Positions 1 to 7,971 of a DNA stretch of 64,000 bases are shown here, in pieces. This DNA is from Roseomonas sp. CECT 9278 (lineage in GTDB: Bacteria; Pseudomonadota; Alphaproteobacteria; Acetobacterales; Acetobacteraceae), in the NCBI RefSeq assembly GCF_918698155.1, contig NZ_CAKKLX010000002.1, forward strand, positions 173,498-237,497, in the 5' to 3' direction. Position 1 is the stretch's first letter. Every line of letters starts with the position of its first letter. Position numbers and translations under genes: made by a program. Below the pieces are notes generated by a model. It made no database searches and was not told the DNA's origin. It saw only the letters and a list, made by a program, of their open reading frames with translations.

Positions 1-752
1 ACGCGATCAGTGCGGATCAGCTCGTGGATCAGCGCCATGATGAAGAGGCCGTCCGTTCCCGGGCGGATGCCGACCCATTCATCGGCGATCGCGGAATACC
101 CGGTCCGCACCGGGTTCACCGAGACGATCTTCGACCCGCGCTTCTTGAGCGCCGCCAGGCCGGTCTTGATCGGGTTGGAATCATGGTCCTCGGCCACGCC
201 GAAGATCATCAGGTACTTCGCGTGTTCCCAGTCGGGCTCGCCGAATTCCCAGAAGGACCCGCCGATGGTGTAGAGTCCGCCCGCCGCCATGTTGACCGAA
301 CAGAACCCGCCATGGGCTGCGAAATTCGGCGTGCCGAATTGCGCCGCCCAGAAGCCGGTCAGCGACTGCGACTGGTCGCGCCCGGTGAAGAAGGCGAGCT
401 TCTTCGGGTCCGTCTCGCGCACATGCTTGAGCCAGCCGGTGGCGGTCTCCATCGCCTCCTCCCAGCTGATCTCCGCATATTCGCCCGACCCGCGCGGACC
501 CACGCGCTTCAGCGGCGCCTGCAGCCGCGCCGGCGAATACTGCGTCATGATCCCGGCGCTGCCCTTGCCGCAGAGCACGCCCTTGTTCACCGGATGATCC
601 GGGTTGCCCTCGATGTAGCGGACGCGGCCATCCTTCAGGTGCACGCGGATGCCGCAGCGGCAGGCGCACATGTAGCAGGTGGTGGTCTTCACCTCGTCGC
701 CGATCGGCGCCGAGTAGATGATCTTGTCCGTCGAACCGCCGTCAGCCGGCAT
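1..752 (-). CDS. soeA: Molybdopterin oxidoreductase, SoeA-like sulfite dehydrogenase catalytic subunit (partial)
   Basis: Only the first 250 codons are present; the gene runs off the left edge. The start is the ATG at 752 (MPADGGSTDK). The N-terminus carries the [4Fe-4S] signature of the DMSO-reductase superfamily: Cys residues in CYMCACRCG near residues 26-33 and a fourth Cys in VLCGKGSAG about 27 residues on. The stretches that follow (FFTGRDQSQS, AAHGGFCSVNMAA, FGVAEDHDSNP) match, from memory, the roseobacter/purple-bacterial SoeA family. Those proteins oxidise sulfite in the cytoplasm, attached to a ferredoxin-like SoeB and a membrane SoeC. There is no Tat signal, which fits a cytoplasmic enzyme. 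Partner subunits lie outside the window, so another molybdoenzyme of the same clade (thiosulfate or polysulfide reductase-like) cannot be excluded. Confidence 0.75.
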   Translation of the reverse strand, partial: MPADGGSTDKIIYSAPIGDEVKTTTCYMCACRCGIRVHLKDGRVRYIEGNPDHPVNKGVLCGKGSAGIMTQYSPARLQAPLKRVGPRGSGEYAEISWEEAMETATGWLKHVRETDPKKLAFFTGRDQSQSLTGFWAAQFGTPNFAAHGGFCSVNMAAGGLYTIGGSFWEFGEPDWEHAKYLMIFGVAEDHDSNPIKTGLAALKKRGSKIVSVNPVRTGYSAIADEWVGIRPGTDGLFIMALIHELIRTDR

Positions 753-859
753 GATCTGTCCCGTCCATCGCTATCCTTGGGGTGAGTAGCGCACGCCGCC
801 CCGCCTTCGCAAAGGGGGCCGGCGCGCCATATCTGCCGCATGACCCGGAGTGCCCCCGC

Positions 860-1489
860 ATGGCCGCCCGCCTGCCCGCCATCCTGTCCTCCCTGCTGCT
901 AGGGGCCTGTTCCGTCGTGGGCATCCGCAGCGGCACCGAGGAACCGCGCTTCGAGGTGGTCGAGACCATCGGCGAGGTCGAGATCCGCCGCTACGCCCCG
1001 CGCATCGCCGCCGAGACCACCGTGCCCGGCGAGGAGGAGGCGGCGCGCAACGAGGGCTTCCGCCGCCTGGCCGGCTACATCTTCGGCGGCAATGCGCGGC
1101 GCGACCGCATCGCCATGACCGCACCCGTCGCGCAGGCGCGCGGCGAGCGCATCGCCATGACCGCGCCGGTCGCGCAGGCCGGCGACGCGGCGGGCTGGAC
1201 CATCCGCTTCTTCATGCCAGCGCGCTTCACGATGGACACCCTGCCGATGCCCGACGATGCGCGCGTGACACTGGTGATCGTGCCGGAGGAGACCGTGGCC
1301 GTGCTGCGCTTCTCCGGCGTGCCGCGGGCCGAGGTGGTGGCGCGGAGCACGGCCGCGCTGAGGGCTGCGCTGGCCGAATCGGGCTGGACGGCCACCGGCC
1401 CCGTGCAGGGCTGGTTCTACGACCCGCCCTGGACCGTGCCGGCGCTGCGGCGGAATGAGGTCGTCGCGCCCGTGGCGCGCCGCGAGTGA
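860..1489 (+). CDS. SOUL family haem-binding lipoprotein
   Basis: A 209-aa protein of the SOUL/HBP haem-binding family. The ATG at 860 is chosen because it begins a clean lipoprotein signal (MAARLPAILSSLLLGACSVV, lipobox LLGAC). The longer in-frame ATG at 782 would add an arginine-rich leader. Family hallmarks are FEVVETIGEVEIRRYAPR near the mature N-terminus, FGGN, and two IAMTAPVAQ copies separated by a few residues. The doubled motif is normal in bacterial SOUL proteins. The last residues, VVAPVARRE, and the stop codon lie inside the first unit of a 26-bp tandem repeat. Function in bacteria is unproven; haem or tetrapyrrole binding at the outer membrane is inferred from the family. Confidence 0.85.
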   Translation: MAARLPAILSSLLLGACSVVGIRSGTEEPRFEVVETIGEVEIRRYAPRIAAETTVPGEEEAARNEGFRRLAGYIFGGNARRDRIAMTAPVAQARGERIAMTAPVAQAGDAAGWTIRFFMPARFTMDTLPMPDDARVTLVIVPEETVAVLRFSGVPRAEVVARSTAALRAALAESGWTATGPVQGWFYDPPWTVPALRRNEVVAPVARRE

Positions 1490-1617
1490 ACGCGCCCGTG
1501 GCGCGCCGCGAGTGAACGCGCCCGTGGCGCGCCGCGAGTGAACGCGCCCGTGGCGCGCCGCGAGTGAACGCGCCCGTGGCGCGCCGTGGATGAACGCGCC
1601 CGTGGCGCGCCGCTGAC
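1465..1617. repeat. 26-bp tandem repeat, about six copies, overlapping the SOUL stop codon
   Basis: Units start at 1465, 1491, 1517, 1543, 1569 and 1595 (last one partial). The first four units are identical; unit 5 differs at a few bases. Each unit contains the short hairpin GCGCC-CGT-GGCGC followed by GCCGCGAGTGAA. The first unit encodes the last codons and stop of the upstream gene, so the array probably grew by duplication of the gene's 3' end. Each unit also places a TGA in the same frame. Confidence 0.95.
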
Positions 1618-1714
1618 ACGCTGGCCGTGGCGCCGTTGATCAGCGCGCCGGGTGCGCGTGGGTCATACGCGCGCCGCTGGAGCGTCCCGGTCTCGGCGCG
1701 ACTCTGGCGCGCCG

Positions 1715-3271
1715 CTACTCCGCCCGCCGCGCCGAGAAGGCCAGCGTCATCTCGTCCGTGCGCGCCTCGTAGGTCACGCCGCGGCGCATCGCCCAGGTGT
1801 TCACCTGGAAATACAGCGGGATCAGCGCCGTCTCGTCGCGCAGCGCGCGGCGCGTGGCGTCCTGCGTCAGGCGCGCGCGCTCGGCATCGTCCATCGTGGT
1901 GCGGGCGCGCTGGATGATCGCGTCGATCGCCGGGTTGCCGAACCGCCCGCGGTTCGCCGTGCCCAGGCCCAGCGTGGTGTTCCAGGAATGGATCTGCGTC
2001 TCGAGCATGCCGAGCACTTCCGGGTTCGGCGAGAACCCCGCCAGGTTGACCGAGTAGCGCAGCTGCGCCGCCTCGGTCAGCCAGACGCCGCGGGGCTTCA
2101 CCTCGACGCTCGCGGCCAGGCCGATGCGCGTCCAGAACTGCGCGATCGCCTGCACCACCTGTTCGTCATTCACGTAACGGTCGTTCGGGCCGTTGACCTG
2201 CACGGTGAAGCCGCGCGGGAAGCCGGCCTCGGCCAGCAGGCGCCGCGCGGCGTCGGGGTCGTAGCCCGGCGGCGTGAGGTCGGGCGAGGTGCCGAAATAC
2301 CCCGCGGGGCCGAGGTCGCCGGCCGCCACCGCCTGGCCTTGCAGCGTGCGGCTGACGATCGCCTCGCGGTTGATCGCGATGGACAGCGCGCGGCGCACCC
2401 GCGCATCGCGCAGTGGGTTGCGCAGCGGCGCGCCGTCGGGGACGCGGATGTGGGGGCTCTCCTCGCGCCCGGAATCCAGCGTCAGGAAGATCAGCCGGTT
2501 GGATGGGCTCTCGGCCGTGGTGAAGGCGGCATTGGTGCGCAACCGCGCGAATTGTTCGGGCGGGACGATCTCGACCAGGTCCACGTCGCCCGCCTGCAAC
2601 GCCGCCACGCGCGCGCCGGCATTGGGAATGGGGCGGAATTCGACGGTCGCGAAGGCGGGTGCGGCGCCGGCGAAGGCGTCGTTGCGCGCGTAGCGCACCG
2701 GCTGGCCTGGCTGCCAGGACACCAGGCGATACGGCCCGCTGCCGATCATCGCCGAACCATCGTTGAACGCGGCGGTGGTCAGCCCGTCGCGCTTGGGCAC
2801 CACCATCACCAGCGCCAGCTGGTTCAGCAGCAGCGGGAAGGGGCTGTGCGTGCGCAGCCGGATGGTGTGCGGGCCGACCTGCTCCACCGCCGCCACCGGA
2901 CGCGTGGCGTAGCGGAAGGATGATGGGCTGTTCGGCACGTCGCCGGCGCGCGCGATGGAGAAGGCGATATCCTCCGGCGTGACCGGGCGCCCGTCGGAGA
3001 AGCGCGCATCCGGGTTGATCTCCAGTTCCCAGGTGGTGTCGTCCACCACGCGCCACGACCGCGCGATGGCCGGGCGCAGCACCTGGCGCGCATCCTGTTC
3101 GACCAGCGGCTGGAACACGTGCCGCGCATAGGCGATGTTGGTGATCAGGCTGGCGTAGTGCGGGTCCAGGCTGGTGGGGCCGGCCTCGACGCCGATGCGC
3201 AGCGCGGCGCGGTCCTGCGCCGCGGCGGCCAGCGGCAGCGTCAACAGGGCGGCGAGCAGCAGGCGCTTCAT
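1715..3271 (-). CDS. ABC transporter substrate-binding protein, family 5 (peptide/nickel type)
   Basis: A 518-aa periplasmic solute-binding protein of the DppA/OppA (SBP family 5) type. It starts with a typical Sec signal peptide (MKRLLLAALLTLPLAAAAQD). Features of the family include the early ITNIAYARHVFQPLVEQDA segment, the WELEINPDARFSDGRPVTPEDI block and the long second lobe ending in DETALIPLYFQVNTWAMRR. No permease or ATPase gene is adjacent, so it is an orphan or pairs with a distant transporter; the ligand cannot be predicted. Its ATG overlaps the stop codon of the upstream phosphoribosyltransferase gene by 4 nt (ATGA), so the two are cotranscribed and likely translationally coupled. 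Confidence 0.9.
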   Translation of the reverse strand: MKRLLLAALLTLPLAAAAQDRAALRIGVEAGPTSLDPHYASLITNIAYARHVFQPLVEQDARQVLRPAIARSWRVVDDTTWELEINPDARFSDGRPVTPEDIAFSIARAGDVPNSPSSFRYATRPVAAVEQVGPHTIRLRTHSPFPLLLNQLALVMVVPKRDGLTTAAFNDGSAMIGSGPYRLVSWQPGQPVRYARNDAFAGAAPAFATVEFRPIPNAGARVAALQAGDVDLVEIVPPEQFARLRTNAAFTTAESPSNRLIFLTLDSGREESPHIRVPDGAPLRNPLRDARVRRALSIAINREAIVSRTLQGQAVAAGDLGPAGYFGTSPDLTPPGYDPDAARRLLAEAGFPRGFTVQVNGPNDRYVNDEQVVQAIAQFWTRIGLAASVEVKPRGVWLTEAAQLRYSVNLAGFSPNPEVLGMLETQIHSWNTTLGLGTANRGRFGNPAIDAIIQRARTTMDDAERARLTQDATRRALRDETALIPLYFQVNTWAMRRGVTYEARTDEMTLAFSARRAE

Positions 3272-3951
3272 GCGGAGACATCCCCCAGGGTTTCGGTCGG
3301 CACGGACCCCGCGCGCGGCAGCCAGCCGCCGGGCACGCGCGTGAAGATCGGCGTGGCGAAGGCGGCGCGCACGGGAATGTCGGCGGGCCAGGCGGCGCGC
3401 CAGCGGTCGCCCTGCGCCATGGCCAGCAGCAACGCCACCGGCCGCACGCCCGCGCGTTCCAGCAGCGCCACGCCGGCCAGCGCGGAAGACGCGGTCGAGA
3501 TCACGTCATCCACCAGCAGCACGCGCCGCCCGGCCAACCGGTGCACGATGCGCGGGTCGATCCACAGCCGCCGCGCATCCGGCGCGGTCGACGACGACGC
3601 CGGCACCGACAGCGCCGCCTCGTACCACCGCTTGCGCGACCAGCCGGGGGCGACCCAATTCGCGTGGCCGAGCGCCTCCGCCACCAGCGGCGCGAAGACC
3701 TGGCCGAGGGTGGGCATGCCGACCACGACCTCCGCGCCCAGGCCGCGCGCGGCCTGGGCCATCCAGCCGCCGATGCGCTGCGCGACGCGGATCGCCGCCT
3801 GGTTGGCGATGAAGCCGGCCACCGCGATCTCGCCATAGTCGCGCAGCGGCAGCATCAGCCGCGTGCCATCGGGCATCGGCGCGGCGTAGCGGTCGGTGAA
3901 GGGGCCTTCGTCGCCCTTGGCGGGCGGGGCGAAAGCTTGCCAGAACTCCAT
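3268..3951 (-). CDS. Phosphoribosyltransferase family protein
   Basis: A 227-aa protein with a type I phosphoribosyltransferase fold. The PRPP-binding loop is RVLLVDDVISTASSALAG in the C-terminal half, with the two acidic residues and the small-residue loop intact. I start it at the ATG at 3951 (MEFWQAFAPPAKGDEG); the frame stays open upstream to 4272, but that part overlaps the divergent amidohydrolase gene and is low-complexity. The central VVVGMPTLGQVFAPLVAEALG segment is the expected second strand-helix region. Homologues are usually annotated only as phosphoribosyltransferase; purine salvage is possible, and a nucleoside hydrolase gene lies 1.2 kb away. The gene leads a two-gene unit with the ABC binding protein. 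Confidence 0.8.
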   Translation of the reverse strand: MEFWQAFAPPAKGDEGPFTDRYAAPMPDGTRLMLPLRDYGEIAVAGFIANQAAIRVAQRIGGWMAQAARGLGAEVVVGMPTLGQVFAPLVAEALGHANWVAPGWSRKRWYEAALSVPASSSTAPDARRLWIDPRIVHRLAGRRVLLVDDVISTASSALAGVALLERAGVRPVALLLAMAQGDRWRAAWPADIPVRAAFATPIFTRVPGGWLPRAGSVPTETLGDVSA

Positions 3952-4018
3952 GGTGCGGCCCGTGGTGGAAGCGTGCGCAGCGTGGCATCTTCGCCGCAGC
4001 GCAGCAACGGAGGCCCCC

Positions 4019-5203
4019 GTGCCCACCCCCGACGACCTCGCCCCGCTCGCGGCCGACATGACCGCCTGGCGGCGCGACTTCCACCGCCACCCGGAACTGG
4101 GCTTCGAGGAAACCCGCACCGCCGGCATCGTCGCCGACCTGCTGCGCGGCTGGGGCATCGCGGTTGAAACGGGCATCGGCGAGACCGGCGTGGTCGGCAC
4201 GCTCACCGGCACGCGCGGGCCGGGCGGCAACCGCGCCATCGGCCTGCGCGCCGACATGGATGCGCTGGCCATGCCGGAGATGACCGGCGCGCCCTACGCC
4301 AGCACCACGCCCAACACGATGCATGCCTGCGGCCATGACGGGCACACCGCCATGCTGCTGGGCGCGGCGCGCTGGCTGGCGATGAATCGCGACCGCTTCG
4401 GCGGCACCGTGCAGTTCATCTTCCAGCCCGCCGAGGAATCGCGCGGCGGCGCGGCGCGCATGGTCAAGGACGGGCTGTTCGACCGCTTCCCCGTCGATGC
4501 GGTGTACGGCATGCACAACCTGCCCGGCCTGCCGCTCGGCAGCGTGGCGGTGCCCAAGGGGGCGGTGCTGGCCAGTTCCGACACCTGGGAGGTGCGCTTC
4601 CGCGGCGCCGGCGTGCATGGCGCGCGCCCGCATCTGGGCACCGATGCGCCGCTGGCGGCCGCGCAGTTCATCGCGGCGCTCCCGATGATCGTCGCGCGCG
4701 AGATCGACCCCTTGCAGGCCGCGGTGCTGAGCGTCGGCCACATGGCCGCCGGCGCGCCCAATGCGCCCAACGTCATCCCGTCCGAGGTGTTCCTCTGCGG
4801 CACCGCGCGCGCCTTCACCGAAGCCGTGCGCGCGCATCTGGAAGCGCGCATCGCGCAGGTCGCGCACGGCATCGCCGCGACCTGCCGCCTGCGGGCCGAA
4901 CCGCGCTACATCCGTCGCATCTCGCCGACCATCAACCGCGCCGAGCAGGCCGCCGTCGCGCTGCGCGCCGCCCGCGCCGCGGTGGGCGATGCACGGGCCA
5001 TGGACGACCACCCGCCGCTCACGCCCGGCGAGGATTTCTCCGACTTCCTGGCGGAACGCCCCGGCGCCTATGTCTGGCTCGGCACCGGCGATCCGGCGCA
5101 TCCCGAGGGCTTCCACCACAACCCGCATTTCGACTTCAACGACGCAGCACTGGCGCATGGCGCGGCCTTCTGGTGCGCGCTGGTGGAACAGGAACTGGCA
5201 TGA
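4019..5203 (+). CDS. M20 family amidohydrolase (hippurate hydrolase-like)
   Basis: A 394-aa M20D peptidase/amidohydrolase that probably cleaves N-acyl amino acids. The GTG at 4019 is preferred over upstream in-frame codons because ACGGAGG lies 5 nt before it and the protein then begins like its relatives (LAADMTAWRRDFHRHPELGF). Metal-ligand motifs are present: HACGHDGHTAMLLGAARWL, QPAEE followed by GGAARM, and YGMHNLP. The C-terminus has the expected HHNPHFDFND. The dimerisation domain is inserted in the middle as usual. The stop codon overlaps the ATG of the nucleoside hydrolase (ATGA), so the two genes form an operon. Confidence 0.93.
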   Translation: MPTPDDLAPLAADMTAWRRDFHRHPELGFEETRTAGIVADLLRGWGIAVETGIGETGVVGTLTGTRGPGGNRAIGLRADMDALAMPEMTGAPYASTTPNTMHACGHDGHTAMLLGAARWLAMNRDRFGGTVQFIFQPAEESRGGAARMVKDGLFDRFPVDAVYGMHNLPGLPLGSVAVPKGAVLASSDTWEVRFRGAGVHGARPHLGTDAPLAAAQFIAALPMIVAREIDPLQAAVLSVGHMAAGAPNAPNVIPSEVFLCGTARAFTEAVRAHLEARIAQVAHGIAATCRLRAEPRYIRRISPTINRAEQAAVALRAARAAVGDARAMDDHPPLTPGEDFSDFLAERPGAYVWLGTGDPAHPEGFHHNPHFDFNDAALAHGAAFWCALVEQELA

Positions 5204-6120
5204 CGCGCCGCGTCTGCATCATCGACACCGATCCCGGCACGGACGACGCCATCGCGCTGTGGCTGGCGCTCGCGGCGCCGATGCTGGACGTGCGGCTGGT
5301 GACGGTGGCGGGCGGCAATGTCGGGCTGGCGCATACGTTGCGCAACGCGCGCGCCATCGTCGGCCTGTCGGGCCGCGTCGTGCCGGTGGTGGCGGGTGCG
5401 GAAGGCCCGCTGCTCGGCGCCTTCCGGTCGGAGACGCAGGTGCATGGCGCCGATGGCCTGGCCGGCGTGGCGCTGCCCGAGGGCCCGCCCGCCACGCCGG
5501 GCATCGCCGCCGACGCCATCCGTGCGCTGCTGCGCGCCGAACCGCGTGTCACGCTGGTGGGCATCGGTCCCGCGACCAACCTGGCGCTGGCGCTCGCCAC
5601 CGAACCCGCGCTGGTGGATCACGTCGAGGAGATCGTGCTGATGACCGGCGCCTGGGCCGAGGGGAACATCACGCCCTCGGCCGAGTTCAACGCCTGGTCC
5701 GATCCGGAATCGCTGGCCGTGCTGCTGGAATGCGGGCGGCCGGTGACGCTCGCGACGCTCGAGCTGACGGCGCAGGCGCTGGTGACGCCGGCGCGCATCG
5801 CCGCGCTGCGCGCGCGCGGCGGCGGGGCGTGCCTGGATGCGGCCGCGCGCATCATGGCCAGCGTGCCGGCGTCGCGCCGCTTCGGGCATCGCGGGCACCC
5901 GCTGCACGATCCCTGCGCCATCGCCTGGCTGCTGGCGCCGGGGCTGTTCAGCTCGCGCGACGTGCATGTGCATGTCGAATGCGGCGGCGTGACGCGCGGG
6001 CGCACCGTGGTGGACCGCTGGGAGCGATCCGGCGCGGCGCCCAATGCGCGGCTGCTGGAGGCGCTGGACGCCGAGGGGTTCTTCGCGCTGCTGGGTGAAT
6101 TCCTCTTCACCTTGCCGTGA
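5200..6120 (+). CDS. Nucleoside hydrolase (IUNH family)
   Basis: A 306-aa inosine/uridine-preferring nucleoside hydrolase that splits the N-glycosidic bond of ribonucleosides for base salvage. The calcium-binding N-terminal motif is IDTDPGTDDAIALWLAL. Further family signatures are the GPATNLALAL segment, VLMTGAW, the FNAWSDPE motif and HDPCAIAWLL near the C-terminus. The start at 5200 overlaps the amidohydrolase stop by 4 nt; an earlier ATG at 5173 lies inside the upstream gene. Substrate preference cannot be read from the sequence. Confidence 0.92.
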   Translation: MTRRVCIIDTDPGTDDAIALWLALAAPMLDVRLVTVAGGNVGLAHTLRNARAIVGLSGRVVPVVAGAEGPLLGAFRSETQVHGADGLAGVALPEGPPATPGIAADAIRALLRAEPRVTLVGIGPATNLALALATEPALVDHVEEIVLMTGAWAEGNITPSAEFNAWSDPESLAVLLECGRPVTLATLELTAQALVTPARIAALRARGGGACLDAAARIMASVPASRRFGHRGHPLHDPCAIAWLLAPGLFSSRDVHVHVECGGVTRGRTVVDRWERSGAAPNARLLEALDAEGFFALLGEFLFTLP

Positions 6121-6300
6121 CTCGGGCGCGCTTCACGGTTTGTTAAGCGCAGTCTCCGCAAATGGTTGCGAGGGCCCGAACCGCTCCCCCCGATGCGCCG
6201 ATGGCGCCGGTGGCGGCCAAGGGACCGCTCTGCGGCTGGCAGGATGCCTGGCCTCCACCCCCTCGCGCGCCGTGCGGCGCGCGTCCTCGGAGACCTGACA

Positions 6301-6486
6301 ATGGTGAAGACGTTCGTGGCGCGCCTGTCCGCGCTGAAGGCCGATACGCGTGGCGTGACGGCGATGGAATACGGCCTGATCGCCGCCTTCATCGCGGTGG
6401 CGATCATCGGCGGGCTGACGCTGCTGGGCGGCAACCTGGATGCGATGCTGAACGGCATCGCCGCGAAGTTCGTGGCGCCGACCTGA
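6301..6486 (+). CDS. flp: Flp family type IVb pilin
   Basis: A 61-aa prepilin, the major subunit of the Tad pilus. A short basic leader ends at the processing site TRG|VTAMEYGL, with the invariant Glu at +5 and Tyr at +6. It is followed by a single hydrophobic segment (IAAFIAVAIIGGLTLLGG). It is first in the tad locus, 89 bp ahead of the prepilin peptidase gene that should process it, and follows a 180-bp gene-free leader likely to hold the promoter. Only one flp copy is present. Confidence 0.95.
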   Translation: MVKTFVARLSALKADTRGVTAMEYGLIAAFIAVAIIGGLTLLGGNLDAMLNGIAAKFVAPT

Positions 6487-6575
6487 TGCGGGCGGGGCGG
6501 CGGGAGAAGGACCCGCCGCCCCTTGCCGCAGGCCGGCCGGCGTAGCGTTAAACACTTCCTTCACGGGGGCCCGCG

Positions 6576-7100
6576 ATGATCCCGGCGATGGTCCCGAACA
6601 CCCTCCAGATCCTGTCGGATGGCGCCATGCTCGCGGCGATCGGCGCGCTTGGCGTGGCGGCGCTGCGCGACGTGGCGTGTCGCGAGATTCCCAACCGGGT
6701 CGTCGCCGCGGTGGCGCTGGCCGGCGTGCTGCGCCAGGTCGCGTTCGGCGCGCCGGTGATGGCGGCGTCGGTCGCCGCCGGCGTGCTGCTGGCCGCCGGC
6801 GCGCTGTGGTTGCGCGGGCTGCTCGGCGGTGGCGACGTGAAGCTGCTGGCGGCGGCCAGCCTGCTGGTGCCGGCCGCGGCGGTGCCCGCCCTGCTGCTGG
6901 CGGTGGCGCTGTGCGGCGGCGTGCTGGCGGCGCTGCATCTGGGCCTGCGCGGGCGCATCGCGGTGCCGCGGCACGCCGATGGCGCCTGGCGCCGGATCCT
7001 GCGCTGCGAGGCCTGGCGCATCCGTCGCGGCGCGCCGCTGCCCTATGGCGTGGCGATCGCCCTGGGCGCGGTTGTCGCCATGACCCGGCCGGGGGCCTGA
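6576..7100 (+). CDS. cpaA: Prepilin peptidase CpaA/TadV (A24 family)
   Basis: A 174-aa inner-membrane aspartic protease that removes the Flp and pseudopilin leaders. Several hydrophobic segments surround the two catalytic regions: the first Asp in LRDVACREIPNRV near residue 32 and the second in LLGGGDVKLLAA near residue 88. Length agrees with the minimal CpaA form that lacks the N-methylation domain. The in-frame ATG 15 nt downstream is an alternative start. It lies between flp and cpaB in the standard order. Confidence 0.92.
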   Translation: MIPAMVPNTLQILSDGAMLAAIGALGVAALRDVACREIPNRVVAAVALAGVLRQVAFGAPVMAASVAAGVLLAAGALWLRGLLGGGDVKLLAAASLLVPAAAVPALLLAVALCGGVLAALHLGLRGRIAVPRHADGAWRRILRCEAWRIRRGAPLPYGVAIALGAVVAMTRPGA

Positions 7101-7104
7101 ACCG

Positions 7105-7971
7105 ATGGCGATGCGCCTGGTGCTGATCGTGGTGGTGATCATCGGCGTGGCCGGGCTCGGGCTGCTGGGCGTGGTCGCGCTGGCGCCCACGCCGCCGCCG
7201 CCCGCCACCACGGCCGCCGCGCCGGCGGCGCGCATCAGCCTGCTGGTTGCCGCGCGCGCCGTGCAGGCCGGCACGCTGCTGAAGCCCGAGGACCTGGGCG
7301 CGCGCGAATTCCCCACCGAGGACCTGCCCGCCGGCGCGATGCGCGATTCGCCCGAGGCGCGCGTCGAGATGATCGGCGCCATGGTGCGCCGGACGCTGGC
7401 GCAGGGCGACGTGCTGCGCCTCGATGCCGTGCTGCGGCCTGGCGAGAACGGCTTCCTGGCCGCCGTGCTGGCGCCGGGGATGCGCGCGGTGACGGTCGGC
7501 GTGGATGCGGTGACCGGCACGGCCGGGCTGATCTGGCCCGGCGACCGTGTCGACGTGATCCTGACCCAGGCCTTCGACGAGAACGACATCGCGCCGGCGC
7601 GCCGGGTGGCCGGTGAGACGGTGCTGGCGGCCGCGCGCGTCATCGCGGTCGATCGCCACCTGGTGCAGGGCATGCAGCCGGCCGCGGTCGGCGACAGCCT
7701 GCGCGAGAGCAACCGCACCGTCACCATCGAGGTGACGCCCGAACAGGCGACGCGCGTGGCCGTCGCGACGCGGCTCGGGCGGTTGTCGCTCGCGCTGCGC
7801 GCGGCCGGCACGGCGGTCGAGGAAACCATCGCGCAGCGCCCGGTCTGGGGCGGCGATGTCAGTGGCGCCTTCGCGCCGGCCGGCGCCACCGCGGCGACCG
7901 CGACCGGTTCGGGCGCGCGCATCCGCGTCTTCGGAGGCCCAGGACGGGTCGAGGAGATCCAGTTCCGATGA
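7105..7971 (+). CDS. cpaB: Flp pilus assembly protein CpaB/RcpC
   Basis: A 288-aa periplasmic protein anchored by an N-terminal hydrophobic segment (MRLVLIVVVIIGVAGLGLLG). It contains the SAF domain typical of CpaB: ISLLVAARAVQAGTLLKPEDL followed by VRRTLAQGDVLRLDAV. The second conserved block is PGMRAVTVGVDAVTGTAGLIWPGD (given here only as a landmark near residues 125-150) and then VDVILTQ. It is thought to link the secretin to the inner-membrane machine. The gene overlaps cpaC by 4 nt. Confidence 0.93.
   Translation: MAMRLVLIVVVIIGVAGLGLLGVVALAPTPPPPATTAAAPAARISLLVAARAVQAGTLLKPEDLGAREFPTEDLPAGAMRDSPEARVEMIGAMVRRTLAQGDVLRLDAVLRPGENGFLAAVLAPGMRAVTVGVDAVTGTAGLIWPGDRVDVILTQAFDENDIAPARRVAGETVLAAARVIAVDRHLVQGMQPAAVGDSLRESNRTVTIEVTPEQATRVAVATRLGRLSLALRAAGTAVEETIAQRPVWGGDVSGAFAPAGATAATATGSGARIRVFGGPGRVEEIQFR

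Noticed and set aside
1095..1180. Doubled IAMTAPVAQ segment in the SOUL protein as a recent duplication
   Set aside because: Two such copies are a usual feature of bacterial SOUL proteins, so it is not a recent event specific to this genome.
1227..1619. Minus-strand ORF of repeated HGRVHPRRATGAF-like residues
   Set aside because: It is only the translation of the 26-bp DNA repeat opposite a real gene; no start signal or homologue supports it.
6541..6575. CtrA-type TTAA sites before cpaA and in the fliL leader
   Set aside because: Only half-sites were found; the N7-spaced second half does not match.
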